Source: Candidatus Woesearchaeota archaeon (GTDB lineage: Archaea; Nanobdellota; Nanobdellia; SCGC-AAA011-G17; GW2011-AR20). Taken from it: a stretch of DNA of 35,481 bases. A program made the position numbers and the translations under genes. This document shows positions 28,179-35,481 of the stretch, one piece after another; the stretch's first letter is position 1, and every line of letters begins with the position of its first letter. The DNA lies in contig JACQNJ010000033.1 in the NCBI GenBank assembly GCA_016203115.1, positions 1 to 35,481 of the forward strand, written 5' to 3'. A model generated the notes under the pieces. The model saw nothing but the letters and a program-made list of their open reading frames with translations, did not search any database and was not told where the DNA came from.

Positions 28179-28604
28179 ATGGACGTTGATTACAAAAAAT
28201 TAGTAAATGTAGTAGAAAATGCTAAATTTCAAAGTTATGAAAGATTAAGTTACTCTGGAGGGGATTTCCTTTTATTTCCAGGAGAACATACTAAACGAGA
28301 TGAAGAAGATGGAAATCCGCCAATTTTTTGTAATCCATCATTAATGGCAGATTGGGATATATATTTCGGAATGAACGTAGTACCAAAAGATTTTAGACGA
28401 CCATGCTTATTGCATGAAATACTTGAAATGAGTTCATTCGACGAAATAAAACAAGCTCCCAATCTGACAAAGGAAGAAGCTTTGAGACAAGCTCACGATA
28501 TTGCAAGAGAATATGATAATAGATACGCAAGAGAAACATTAAGTGAGCCAAGATATACAGAATATACAAAGCTTCGACAAAGACTTCTGAACGGACGTAG
28601 TTAA
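28179..28604 (+). CDS. hypothetical protein (141 aa) in inverted-repeat-bounded unit
   Basis: Promoter upstream; stop codon (28602-28604) directly abuts right repeat arm. Confidence 0.65.
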   Translation: MDVDYKKLVNVVENAKFQSYERLSYSGGDFLLFPGEHTKRDEEDGNPPIFCNPSLMADWDIYFGMNVVPKDFRRPCLLHEILEMSSFDEIKQAPNLTKEEALRQAHDIAREYDNRYARETLSEPRYTEYTKLRQRLLNGRS

Positions 28605-28634
28605 GTGCCCCGAAAAAAATTGAAACTAACAGTC
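28605..28634. repeat. boundary element E: GTGCCCCGAAAAAAA (28605-28619) plus TTGAAACTAACAG
   Basis: Perfect 15-bp inverted copy of 28124-28138; GAAACTAACAG is the inverse of CTGTTAGTTTC in B and D. Confidence 0.65.
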
Positions 28635-28746
28635 TTTTAACGAAGTTCTTTGAATTTTGTTAAAATACAGCTTAAAGGGGCTATATTTGAGTAATGATTC
28701 TAGAAATTTTAGTAAAATATAAAAAGATATATCACATGTTTATGTT

Positions 28747-29586
28747 ATGGGTTATACTCCTGTTGATGTTGAAACAGCTGTAGAAAGAGAGTGCAGGAGA
28801 AGGAGATATTCTGAAAAGACAATAAAAACTTATTTGTTTTGCATTGATAAATTTTTAAAATGGTGCAGGAAAGATTTAGGAAAAATAAGCAAAAAGGATG
28901 TAAGGTTATTTCTTGAACACTTAAGCGAGAAAAATCTTGCTGGAAGCTCTCTAAATGTTAATCACATGGCATTAAGATTCTTGTTTCAGGAAGTTCTTGG
29001 TAAGACAATGTGGATTGACATAAAATATTCTAAAGTGCCAGAAAAGTTACCTACTGTCCTTACAAAAGAAGAAGTAAAGATGCTATTAGAATCTATTGAC
29101 AACCCTAAGCACAGGCTAATGATAGGGCTTATGTACTCTGCAGGGTTGAGAGTTTCTGAGCTAATCAATCTAAAAATTAAAGATTTTGAGTTTGACAAGG
29201 GATATGGATTTATTAGAGCAGGCAAAGGAAACAAAGACAGGCTTTTTGTCTTATCTCAAAAAATAAAGGATGGTGTTATTTCTTTGTTAGAAAAAGAGAA
29301 ATTAAATCATGAAGGATTATTGTTTATAGGCAATAGAAACAGAGCTTACAATCCTAGAAGCCTGCAAATTATTGTTAAAAAAGCATGTAAAAGAGCAGGT
29401 ATCAAGAAAAATGTGCATTGCCATACACTTAGGCATAGTTTTGCAACCCACTTAATTGAAAATGGGTATGATGTTTCTGCTGTGCAGGCAATTCTTGGCC
29501 ATAAAAGCCCTGAAACAACTATGGTTTACATTCACATGGCTTCTCCCAGTATGATAAGCATAAAGAGTCCTTTAGACACCCTATAG
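28747..29586 (+). CDS. xerA: XerA/XerC-D-like tyrosine recombinase
   Basis: YSAGLRVSELINLKIKDFEF, GKGNKDR, HTLRHSFATHLIENGYDVSAVQAILGHKSPETTMVYIH, C-terminal IKSPLDTL; R-K-H-R-H-Y catalytic set visible. Confidence 0.93.
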   Translation: MGYTPVDVETAVERECRRRRYSEKTIKTYLFCIDKFLKWCRKDLGKISKKDVRLFLEHLSEKNLAGSSLNVNHMALRFLFQEVLGKTMWIDIKYSKVPEKLPTVLTKEEVKMLLESIDNPKHRLMIGLMYSAGLRVSELINLKIKDFEFDKGYGFIRAGKGNKDRLFVLSQKIKDGVISLLEKEKLNHEGLLFIGNRNRAYNPRSLQIIVKKACKRAGIKKNVHCHTLRHSFATHLIENGYDVSAVQAILGHKSPETTMVYIHMASPSMISIKSPLDTL

Positions 29587-29620
29587 GCAGATTATTATAA
29601 AAGATAATTCTATTTAAAAC

Positions 29621-29989
29621 ATGGAAATCCAAAAATTAACTCATTTTTCTAACCTATTTGACAATATTAAAGAAATAGTTAAAGCTAAACAATATGAAAA
29701 AGAAACCAGGAATAATAAAGAGGTTTTAGACACTGAAAAAGAGATTTTAAATGGAAATAAAATAAATTCTGAAAATTTGCATAAATTTGAAAAGAAAATT
29801 GAAAATGCTTTTTTGTTTAGATCAGGATTAGGGCAAGATGGGAATAAAAAAAGCAGGGTTATTGTTTATTGTGTTTTTAAAAATAAATTGATTTTTTTGA
29901 GATTTGTACATCATAAAGAATGGGAAGAATTCTTGAATAATCATAAGAAATTTGAAGTTTTAAAGAAAGAAATTTTAAGCTACGAATAG
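29621..29989 (+). CDS. hypothetical protein (122 aa)
   Basis: Intact ORF; 'SRVIVYCVFKNKLIFLRFVHHKEWEEFL' weakly RelE-like. Confidence 0.5.
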   Translation: MEIQKLTHFSNLFDNIKEIVKAKQYEKETRNNKEVLDTEKEILNGNKINSENLHKFEKKIENAFLFRSGLGQDGNKKSRVIVYCVFKNKLIFLRFVHHKEWEEFLNNHKKFEVLKKEILSYE

Positions 29990-30024
29990 AAAGCTTTAAA
30001 TACTAAATGGTATCTATTGGTAGC

Positions 30025-30270
30025 ATGAATACACAAATAAATTTAAGATTGCCTGAGAAAATGCTGGTTTCGGCTCAAGCTTATGCGAAAAAATACGGTT
30101 TTGGCACTGTGCAGGATCTTATAAAAGAAACTATGAGAGAAAAACTTTTTACAGAACAAGCAATATCAAAAGAAGAGCTAATACTAGTTAAGAGACTAGT
30201 TGAGGCCATTGAAAGTAAAAATTTGTATGGAACTGAGGAAGAACTCTTTCGAAAACTAAAGGAAAAGTAA
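30025..30270 (+). CDS. RHH-like antitoxin
   Basis: NTQINLRLPEKMLVSAQAYAKKYGFGTVQDLIKETMREKLF; TATA-like box aaagctttaaata upstream supports the ATG at 30025. Confidence 0.75.
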   Translation: MNTQINLRLPEKMLVSAQAYAKKYGFGTVQDLIKETMREKLFTEQAISKEELILVKRLVEAIESKNLYGTEEELFRKLKEK

Positions 30271-30272
30271 AG

Positions 30273-30569
30273 ATGGAATATAAATTAAAACCATCTCATT
30301 TCTTTTTAAAACAACTAGAAGAACTTAGCAGTGAAGCTGCAAGAATTGTTGAAAATCGATTGAGACTTGTCAAAATAAACCCTTTTCGCAATAAAAGAAT
30401 TGAAGGGTATAATCTATTTTTGTTCAGAATACGCTTTGAAGATAATCGCAAGGAAAAAAGAATTATTTATCTTGTTGATAAGCCTTGTGTGAAACTTATA
30501 TGCATCCTTGATAGGGACAAAGAGTATAAGGACTTAAAAAAATACCTTAAAGATTTAGGATATCTTTGA
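30273..30569 (+). CDS. RelE/ParE-family toxin
   Basis: KPSHFFLKQLEELSSEAARIVENRL...NPFRNKRIEGYNLFLFRIRFED..EKRIIYLVD; 2 nt after antitoxin. Confidence 0.85.
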   Translation: MEYKLKPSHFFLKQLEELSSEAARIVENRLRLVKINPFRNKRIEGYNLFLFRIRFEDNRKEKRIIYLVDKPCVKLICILDRDKEYKDLKKYLKDLGYL

Positions 30570-30600
30570 TTCTACTAAGTCTTTGCTCAGAAAGTTGTGA

Positions 30601-30957
30601 TTACTTTTTTTCTTTCCACATTTTATAAACTAATAATAAAGTTCCAATAACTATTACAAAATCTGCTATGTTAAAAACTGGCCAGAATTTTAAATCTATA
30701 AAATCTCTAACATAACCTAAAAATATTCTGTCAATTAAATTACCAATAGTTCCTGCTAATATCAAAGTTAAAGGAAAAGGATATTCTTTATAATATTTTA
30801 AAATTATCAATATAACTATTATTGAAACTGCTATTAACAAGTATCTTTGCCCTTGAAACAAGCTAAAAGCTGCTCCTGAATTATACGTTGTTGCTAAATA
30901 GAGCTTTGCAGCCTGATCTAGCAGGATCAAAACAACAAGTAATATTATGTTGAACAT
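30601..30957 (-). CDS. lspA: Lipoprotein signal peptidase (signal peptidase II)
   Basis: [55 protein letters not shown] (both catalytic Asp contexts). Confidence 0.92.
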   Translation of the reverse strand: MFNIILLVVLILLDQAAKLYLATTYNSGAAFSLFQGQRYLLIAVSIIVILIILKYYKEYPFPLTLILAGTIGNLIDRIFLGYVRDFIDLKFWPVFNIADFVIVIGTLLLVYKMWKEKK

Positions 30958-31011
30958 AATAAAAAGTTTTAAAAGTAATGACTATTTAATATTTTTTAAA
31001 AAGAGAGTGAT

Positions 31012-32403
31012 ATGGCAGAATTGATAGAAGACAAAAAAAAGAAAATCCTTGGAAAAGCTTTAACAGAGTACAGAATAGAGATTGATGAGCCTGCAGCTGG
31101 AGTTGAGAAGTACTACTTTTGGGTATTAAGCTTTTTGCAAAGCGGACCTCCTTCTGGAATCAGCTTTACTGAAGTACACAAGATAACTGATTTGTATACC
31201 TCAAGTGAAACTTCTTCTTATTTTGGGATGGTTGAGCAGAGAAAAGGATTGCAGCAAGACAAGGTAAGCCAATACCTGGCAACTATTGGAAAAATGACCA
31301 AAGATTTGTTTCAGATGATTAGAGAACTGAGAATTATTGATGAAAGGTATAGTTATTACAAGGACAGCAAGAAAAAAGGTGAAGAGGGAGAGGCTGCTGA
31401 AATTTCACTGAAAAGCATATGGATTGACATGGTTGAGGGAGGAAGCAAGAACCCTACTTCTGTTTTTGGTTTGGCCCAACAAGTTGGTTTTGTTGTGCTG
31501 CCTGATTTATTTTTTACTGTTAAAGTTGATATCAATGAGGAGAACAAAGAAGACATGGGCAGAGTTGTGCACAAAGAAGTTGAAAAATTAAAAGAAAATG
31601 GTATTAACAGGAAAGTAAGAGAAGTTTTAGAAAGAAAGCTGTATCAGTATTACCTTTGGAGAACTAAAACAGAGAAAGAAGTCCTGCAAAGAAGGAAGTT
31701 TATGCTGAAATACCTAAAACAACACTATCATGTGATGAGGACTTATATTCACTGGCTGAAGCCTTATTTCAAGAATATTTCAAGACTACAAATGTATCAA
31801 AACTCTAAAAATCCAAATATTGTTGCTGGATTTGACACGAGTCAAATTGATTTGGAGCTACTAGCTAAAAGACCTGCAAAGGGAGATTACCATCCTTGCA
31901 TAAGAGCTAGGTTCACTTATGTTGCTATGCCTCAAATGGCCTACCAACAGGAGTATCAGAGAGGTGCCATCCATACAGGAAAAAGCATTATAGAAATTCA
32001 GTCTTACACATTGACTGATAAGGATATTGCAAATTATGAAAAGTTAAATGAAGAAGAAGACTTAGAGATTTTGGGAAGCTTGACTGGAGCTATGGAAGCC
32101 CTGGGCGATGAATTGAAGCAATATTTAAAAGAAGCTGGAGAAGTTTTTAAAGAAGATAAAAAAGAAAAAGATGAAGAAGAGCCTGTGAAGAGAAGCGGAA
32201 TTTTCAAATCTATTTTTTATGGATTTGGGGAAATGTTTGGCATAAAAAGAGATAGAAAGAAAGAAAGCTCTGAGGAGGAAAAAAATAGGTTAGAAAGCTG
32301 GAGAGTGCAGTATAAAAGAGAAGATGCCATAAGAGACGCTACAGGCCGCTGCTATATTTTGTATGATGTTTTTAAGAAAGCTAATAGAATGCCTACTTGG
32401 TAA
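31012..32403 (+). CDS. hypothetical protein (463 aa), function unknown
   Basis: Long intact ORF with charged C-terminus. Confidence 0.75.
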   Translation: MAELIEDKKKKILGKALTEYRIEIDEPAAGVEKYYFWVLSFLQSGPPSGISFTEVHKITDLYTSSETSSYFGMVEQRKGLQQDKVSQYLATIGKMTKDLFQMIRELRIIDERYSYYKDSKKKGEEGEAAEISLKSIWIDMVEGGSKNPTSVFGLAQQVGFVVLPDLFFTVKVDINEENKEDMGRVVHKEVEKLKENGINRKVREVLERKLYQYYLWRTKTEKEVLQRRKFMLKYLKQHYHVMRTYIHWLKPYFKNISRLQMYQNSKNPNIVAGFDTSQIDLELLAKRPAKGDYHPCIRARFTYVAMPQMAYQQEYQRGAIHTGKSIIEIQSYTLTDKDIANYEKLNEEEDLEILGSLTGAMEALGDELKQYLKEAGEVFKEDKKEKDEEEPVKRSGIFKSIFYGFGEMFGIKRDRKKESSEEEKNRLESWRVQYKREDAIRDATGRCYILYDVFKKANRMPTW

Positions 32404-32907
32404 TTATCTGCTTCGCATTCCTTTGAAGGTTATATTATACCATATCAAGAAAAAATATTTTAGATCTGTCAATAAAGGATGCTTTTCTTTTTGGTCTAAG
32501 TATTGAGATTCTGCCTCTATTAATTCCTGCAGTGATTTATTGAATCTTGAATATTGGACTCCCATTAAACCAGGAGAATATCTTAATGCTCTTTGTCTAT
32601 GGCTTGGAGGGTAAAGAGACCATGCTTTTTCATCTCTTGGTCTTATCCCTACAAGAGACATTTGTCTTCTAAGAACATGATATAGTTCTGGAATCTCATC
32701 TAACCAGTATCTTCTAAGAGTTCTTCCAAGAGGGGTAATACGCGGATCATTAGCTGGTTTTCCAAGGTGGTCTACATTATTAGATTGCACTAATTCATGC
32801 CAATGAGAATCTGCATCAGGAGACATGCTCCTAAGCTTATACATACTAAATTCTTTCCCGTCTTTGCCTAATGCTTCTCTAACATAAAATAAATCTTCTA
32901 ACCCCAT
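32404..32907 (-). CDS. Bacterial-type sugar transferase (PNPT-like), N-terminally short
   Basis: GKDGKEFSMYKLRSM, RITPLGRTLRRYWLDEIPELYHVLRRQMSLVGIRPR, YSPGLMG. Confidence 0.88.
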   Translation of the reverse strand: MGLEDLFYVREALGKDGKEFSMYKLRSMSPDADSHWHELVQSNNVDHLGKPANDPRITPLGRTLRRYWLDEIPELYHVLRRQMSLVGIRPRDEKAWSLYPPSHRQRALRYSPGLMGVQYSRFNKSLQELIEAESQYLDQKEKHPLLTDLKYFFLIWYNITFKGMRSR

Positions 32908-32943
32908 AGGTTATAGAAAATAAAAATTCTTATAAACTTATTT

Positions 32944-33201
32944 TTAAGCAATTTTATTTCCTTGTTCATCATAAATTTCTATTACATTAACTGGGCAGGC
33001 TTTTGCAGCATCTACATTTTTTTCTAGATCTTTTGCTTCTATTTCTAGTTCCCAGATGTCATTTTCTTTGTCAATTAATTTAGAACTTATTAAGTCAATC
33101 TTACCGTCATTTGCCAATTTCCAATGTTTTGGCGCCATTGCCTCGCATGAAACAGCGCCTATGCATCCTGTTCTTTTTAATCTAATAAAATATTTAACCA
33201 T
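32944..33201 (-). CDS. ferredoxin-like protein
   Basis: CIGAVSCEAMAPKHW...AAKACPVNVIEI. Confidence 0.8.
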   Translation of the reverse strand: MVKYFIRLKRTGCIGAVSCEAMAPKHWKLANDGKIDLISSKLIDKENDIWELEIEAKDLEKNVDAAKACPVNVIEIYDEQGNKIA

Positions 33202-33909
33202 TTAAATGCTGGAGATCAGACTGCCAATAAGATAACCTATTGCTGAGGTTATTAAACCTATAACAACCATCTCAAAACCGCTTTTTAACCAGCTTCTCCC
33301 TGTAAACTTTGTTTTATAAACACCAGCAAAGAATAAAACTGTTGCGGTTATAAGCAATGACAGGATAAGAGCTAATTTTTGAGTTAACATTCCTTGGGAT
33401 GAAATAAAAAAGAAAGGAATTAATGGAAACATTGAAGACAAGGCATATGAAACACCCATAGCTACTGCCTCTTTTTTTGGCTTATCAAACCTTTTCTTTA
33501 CCAACCCAAGGTCACCTTCAACCAGCTCTCTAAGGCAATGCTTTTTGTTTGAGCAAATTATGCTGACTATATTCTTGAGGGCTTTTCCCTTGAATCCTTT
33601 CCTTTTGTAAATTTTTTCAATTTCTTTTCTTACTAATTTTGCATTCAATAATATATTCTTTTTTTCTTCATTAATTTCCCCTTCGTAATACTCGACTTTT
33701 GATTTTGATGAAATGTAAGTTCCTACTGACATAGAGATTGCCCCTGCTGCTGCTTCTGTGATTCCTGCCAATAGGATTATATTACTTGATAAAAATGCAC
33801 CGCTTAATCCTGCTACCAGCGCTACTTCTGACACTAAAGCATCATTCATACCAAAAATAACAGGTCTTATTGTTTCAGAAAATTTATAGCTCTTCATTAT
33901 ACATCTCAA
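33202..33909 (-). CDS. VIT1/CCC1-family transporter
   Basis: RPVIFGMNDALVSEVALVAGLSGA, GAISMSVGTYISSKSK, KKEAVAMGVSYALSSMFPLIPFF. Confidence 0.9.
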   Translation of the reverse strand: MRCIMKSYKFSETIRPVIFGMNDALVSEVALVAGLSGAFLSSNIILLAGITEAAAGAISMSVGTYISSKSKVEYYEGEINEEKKNILLNAKLVRKEIEKIYKRKGFKGKALKNIVSIICSNKKHCLRELVEGDLGLVKKRFDKPKKEAVAMGVSYALSSMFPLIPFFFISSQGMLTQKLALILSLLITATVLFFAGVYKTKFTGRSWLKSGFEMVVIGLITSAIGYLIGSLISSI

Positions 33910-34288
33910 ATATTGGCTTTCTCATCTCGTAACCTTCTGTAACTTCGTGCCAATGGGAGATTCTTCCCTCACCCATTTCCCAGCATAAGAATATATCGCG
34001 CCCTTCGAATTTTGAAAAGAAATCGACTAAGCCTGTATTAATGTCCCTGACTATGCACCCTAACTTTATTAATTTGTGGAGCTCCCTGTGCAATTCCGTC
34101 GATAATTTGTGAAATTCCTGATTGTTTTTCGTTTCTGAATATATTTCATCAAATTCTGTGTCATAACTAACTTCAATAGACTGAAGAATTGCAATTGCTT
34201 CGCTTAAACTCCTTATTTTTTGCAAAGAATCTTTAATTTTAGGGATGTTGTTTTCTGCTTCCTCTAATGTGATGTACCTCTTTTTCAT
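33884..34288 (-). CDS. DUF2203 family protein
   Basis: GLVDFFSKFEGRDIFLCWEMGEGRISHWHEVTEGYEMRKPI. Confidence 0.85.
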   Translation of the reverse strand: MKKRYITLEEAENNIPKIKDSLQKIRSLSEAIAILQSIEVSYDTEFDEIYSETKNNQEFHKLSTELHRELHKLIKLGCIVRDINTGLVDFFSKFEGRDIFLCWEMGEGRISHWHEVTEGYEMRKPIFEMYNEEL

Positions 34289-34312
34289 ATTATTTTGTAA
34301 GCATGTTAGTAT

Positions 34313-34957
34313 TTATAAACTTTTTTCAAACGTGAATGCCGAGGGGCAAAGGCTGCTTATAACACAGCTTTTGCATTGAGGACTTCTTGCTTTGCAGATT
34401 TTTCTTCCATGAACAATTAATAATGTTGAGAAAAGGAATTCCTTATCTTTTGGCGTGACTTTTATTAAATCCTTCTCTATTATTGCTGGGTTTCTGCTTC
34501 TTGTCAGGTTTAATCTGTTTGCTAAACGTTTTATATGGGTGTCTACAGGGAATGCGTCTTTTTTGTTGAACAAATAACCTAAAACCACGTTTGCTGTTTT
34601 TCTTGAAACACCTTTTAATGTTAAAAGCTTTTCCATGGTTGAAGGAACTTTTCCATTAAAATTATTTTGTAATATTCCTGCTGTTGCTTTAATATTCTTT
34701 GATTTATTTTTATAAAAACCAGTTGAATAAACATATTTTTCTAATTGTTTCTGTGATAATTTAATTATATCCTTTGGATGTTTTACTTTTCTGAATAATT
34801 TTGTTGTTACTAGATTTACTCTTGCATCTGTACATTGTGCTGAGAGAATAACTGCTACTAGTAACTGAAAGTCTGTTTTGAAATTTAGGAAAGGCTTGTT
34901 TATTGTGTATTCCTTTTTTAGTTTTCTTAAAATTTCCAAAACTCTTTCATTATTCAT
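34313..34957 (-). CDS. nth: Endonuclease III
   Basis: ILSAQCTDARVN, LLTLKGVSRKTANVVLGY, FPVDTHIKRLANRL, CKARSPQCKSCVISSLC [4Fe-4S] loop. Confidence 0.95.
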   Translation of the reverse strand: MNNERVLEILRKLKKEYTINKPFLNFKTDFQLLVAVILSAQCTDARVNLVTTKLFRKVKHPKDIIKLSQKQLEKYVYSTGFYKNKSKNIKATAGILQNNFNGKVPSTMEKLLTLKGVSRKTANVVLGYLFNKKDAFPVDTHIKRLANRLNLTRSRNPAIIEKDLIKVTPKDKEFLFSTLLIVHGRKICKARSPQCKSCVISSLCPSAFTFEKSL

Positions 34958-35037
34958 GCATTTTAAAACTTGTATGTGTTTAAAAATTTAATTGATGATA
35001 CCAAAAGACTTAAATATACAATTGTATACATAAGTAT

Positions 35038-35280
35038 ATGGAAACTGAAACGACTATTAGGATAAACCAAATAACAAAGATGGAGCTTGATAGATTTAGG
35101 CAGTATAAAACCGAGAGCTATGATGAGCTTGTCAGGAAGCTTATCTATATAGTAAAAGTAGCGGAGAAAAAACCTAAACTTAGCCAAAAAACAATTATTG
35201 AGATAAAAGCAGCAAGAGAAAGGATTAAGAAAGGAGAGTTCTATACAGAGGAAGAAGCCAGGAAAATTCTTGGATTGTGA
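35038..35280 (+). CDS. antitoxin of a RelBE-like pair
   Basis: N-terminal TTIRINQITKMELDRFRQYKTESYDELVRKLI; followed 2 nt later by a RelE N-terminus; TATA-like cttaaatata upstream. Confidence 0.7.
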   Translation: METETTIRINQITKMELDRFRQYKTESYDELVRKLIYIVKVAEKKPKLSQKTIIEIKAARERIKKGEFYTEEEARKILGL

Positions 35281-35282
35281 TC

Positions 35283-35381
35283 ATGTATAAACTTGAATTT
35301 GAAAAAAGAGCTCTTCATGATTTGAATAAACTTGAGGCACGTGTGAAAATCTCAAAGAGAGGTAAAGATTCAAGATTGTAG
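35283..35381 (+). pseudogene. RelE-like toxin N-terminus truncated by an IS element
   Basis: MYKLEFEKRALHDLNKLEARVKISKR, then runs into transposase sequence (GKDSRL*). Confidence 0.7.
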
Positions 35382-35481
35382 AGAATCAATCTTGAATATA
35401 CTTCTGCTCTTTGACCGAAGATTTTATGGCATCTCACATAATCTCCGTACCTTCTCTTAACACTGCTGATAATAAACTCAA
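35361..35481 (-). mobile_element. C-terminal part of an IS4/IS5-like DDE transposase, truncated by window edge
   Basis: Reverse strand reads EFIISSVKRRYGDYVRCHKIFGQRAEVYSRLILYNLES. Confidence 0.7.

Noticed and set aside
22380-28740. Canonical integron attC sites (RYYYAAC...GTTRRRY)
   Set aside because: GTTAAGT occurs in elements A, C and E (about 23643, 27001, 28601) and fits GTTRRRY, but I could not find consistently spaced R''/R' pairs in any element, so no attC is called.
34963-35187. ORF 74 aa on - strand
   Set aside because: Antisense to the antitoxin gene and its promoter.
1-35481. CRISPR array
   Set aside because: No regularly spaced direct repeats with unique spacers; the repeats seen are inverted and unevenly spaced.
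1-35481. tRNA or rRNA genes
   Set aside because: No cloverleaf or GTTC-type T-loop with matching acceptor stem and no rRNA-like conserved stretch recognised in the intergenic regions; cannot be excluded without tRNAscan-SE.

Overview
AT-rich archaeal, probably DPANN-type, window. Archaeal signs are an archaeal-type GluRS, the wyosine enzyme TYW1, a PUA/NIP7-like protein, and BRE/TATA-like boxes 20-40 nt upstream of many starts. The backbone has about 20 recognisable housekeeping or transport genes: gdhA, gltX, SSS symporter, aldo/keto reductase, TYW1, mscL, C45 peptidase, Lrp-like regulator, MgtC, DEAD helicase, lspA, sugar transferase, VIT1, DUF2203 and nth. Truncated transposases sit at both window edges. 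The notable region is about 18.8-28.7 kb. It is a run of small units: three MNT/HEPN toxin-antitoxin pairs, a frameshifted lipoprotein, a frameshifted methyltransferase and an orphan ORF. They are separated by unusually GC-rich intergenic elements that share motifs and form unit-specific perfect inverted repeats of 10-16 bp. The run ends at the 5' end of an outward-facing XerA-like tyrosine recombinase. The layout is integron-like, but the recombinase lacks the IntI-specific insertion and I found no canonical attC sites. Also of interest: an orphan five-gene operon encoding a beta-barrel-like exported protein, LspA in an archaeon, four HEPN proteins with R-x4-Y in place of R-x4-6-H, a nucleotidyltransferase paired with an unknown small protein, and three likely frameshifted genes. 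All calls come from reading the sequence and the supplied ORF track; no database searches were run.
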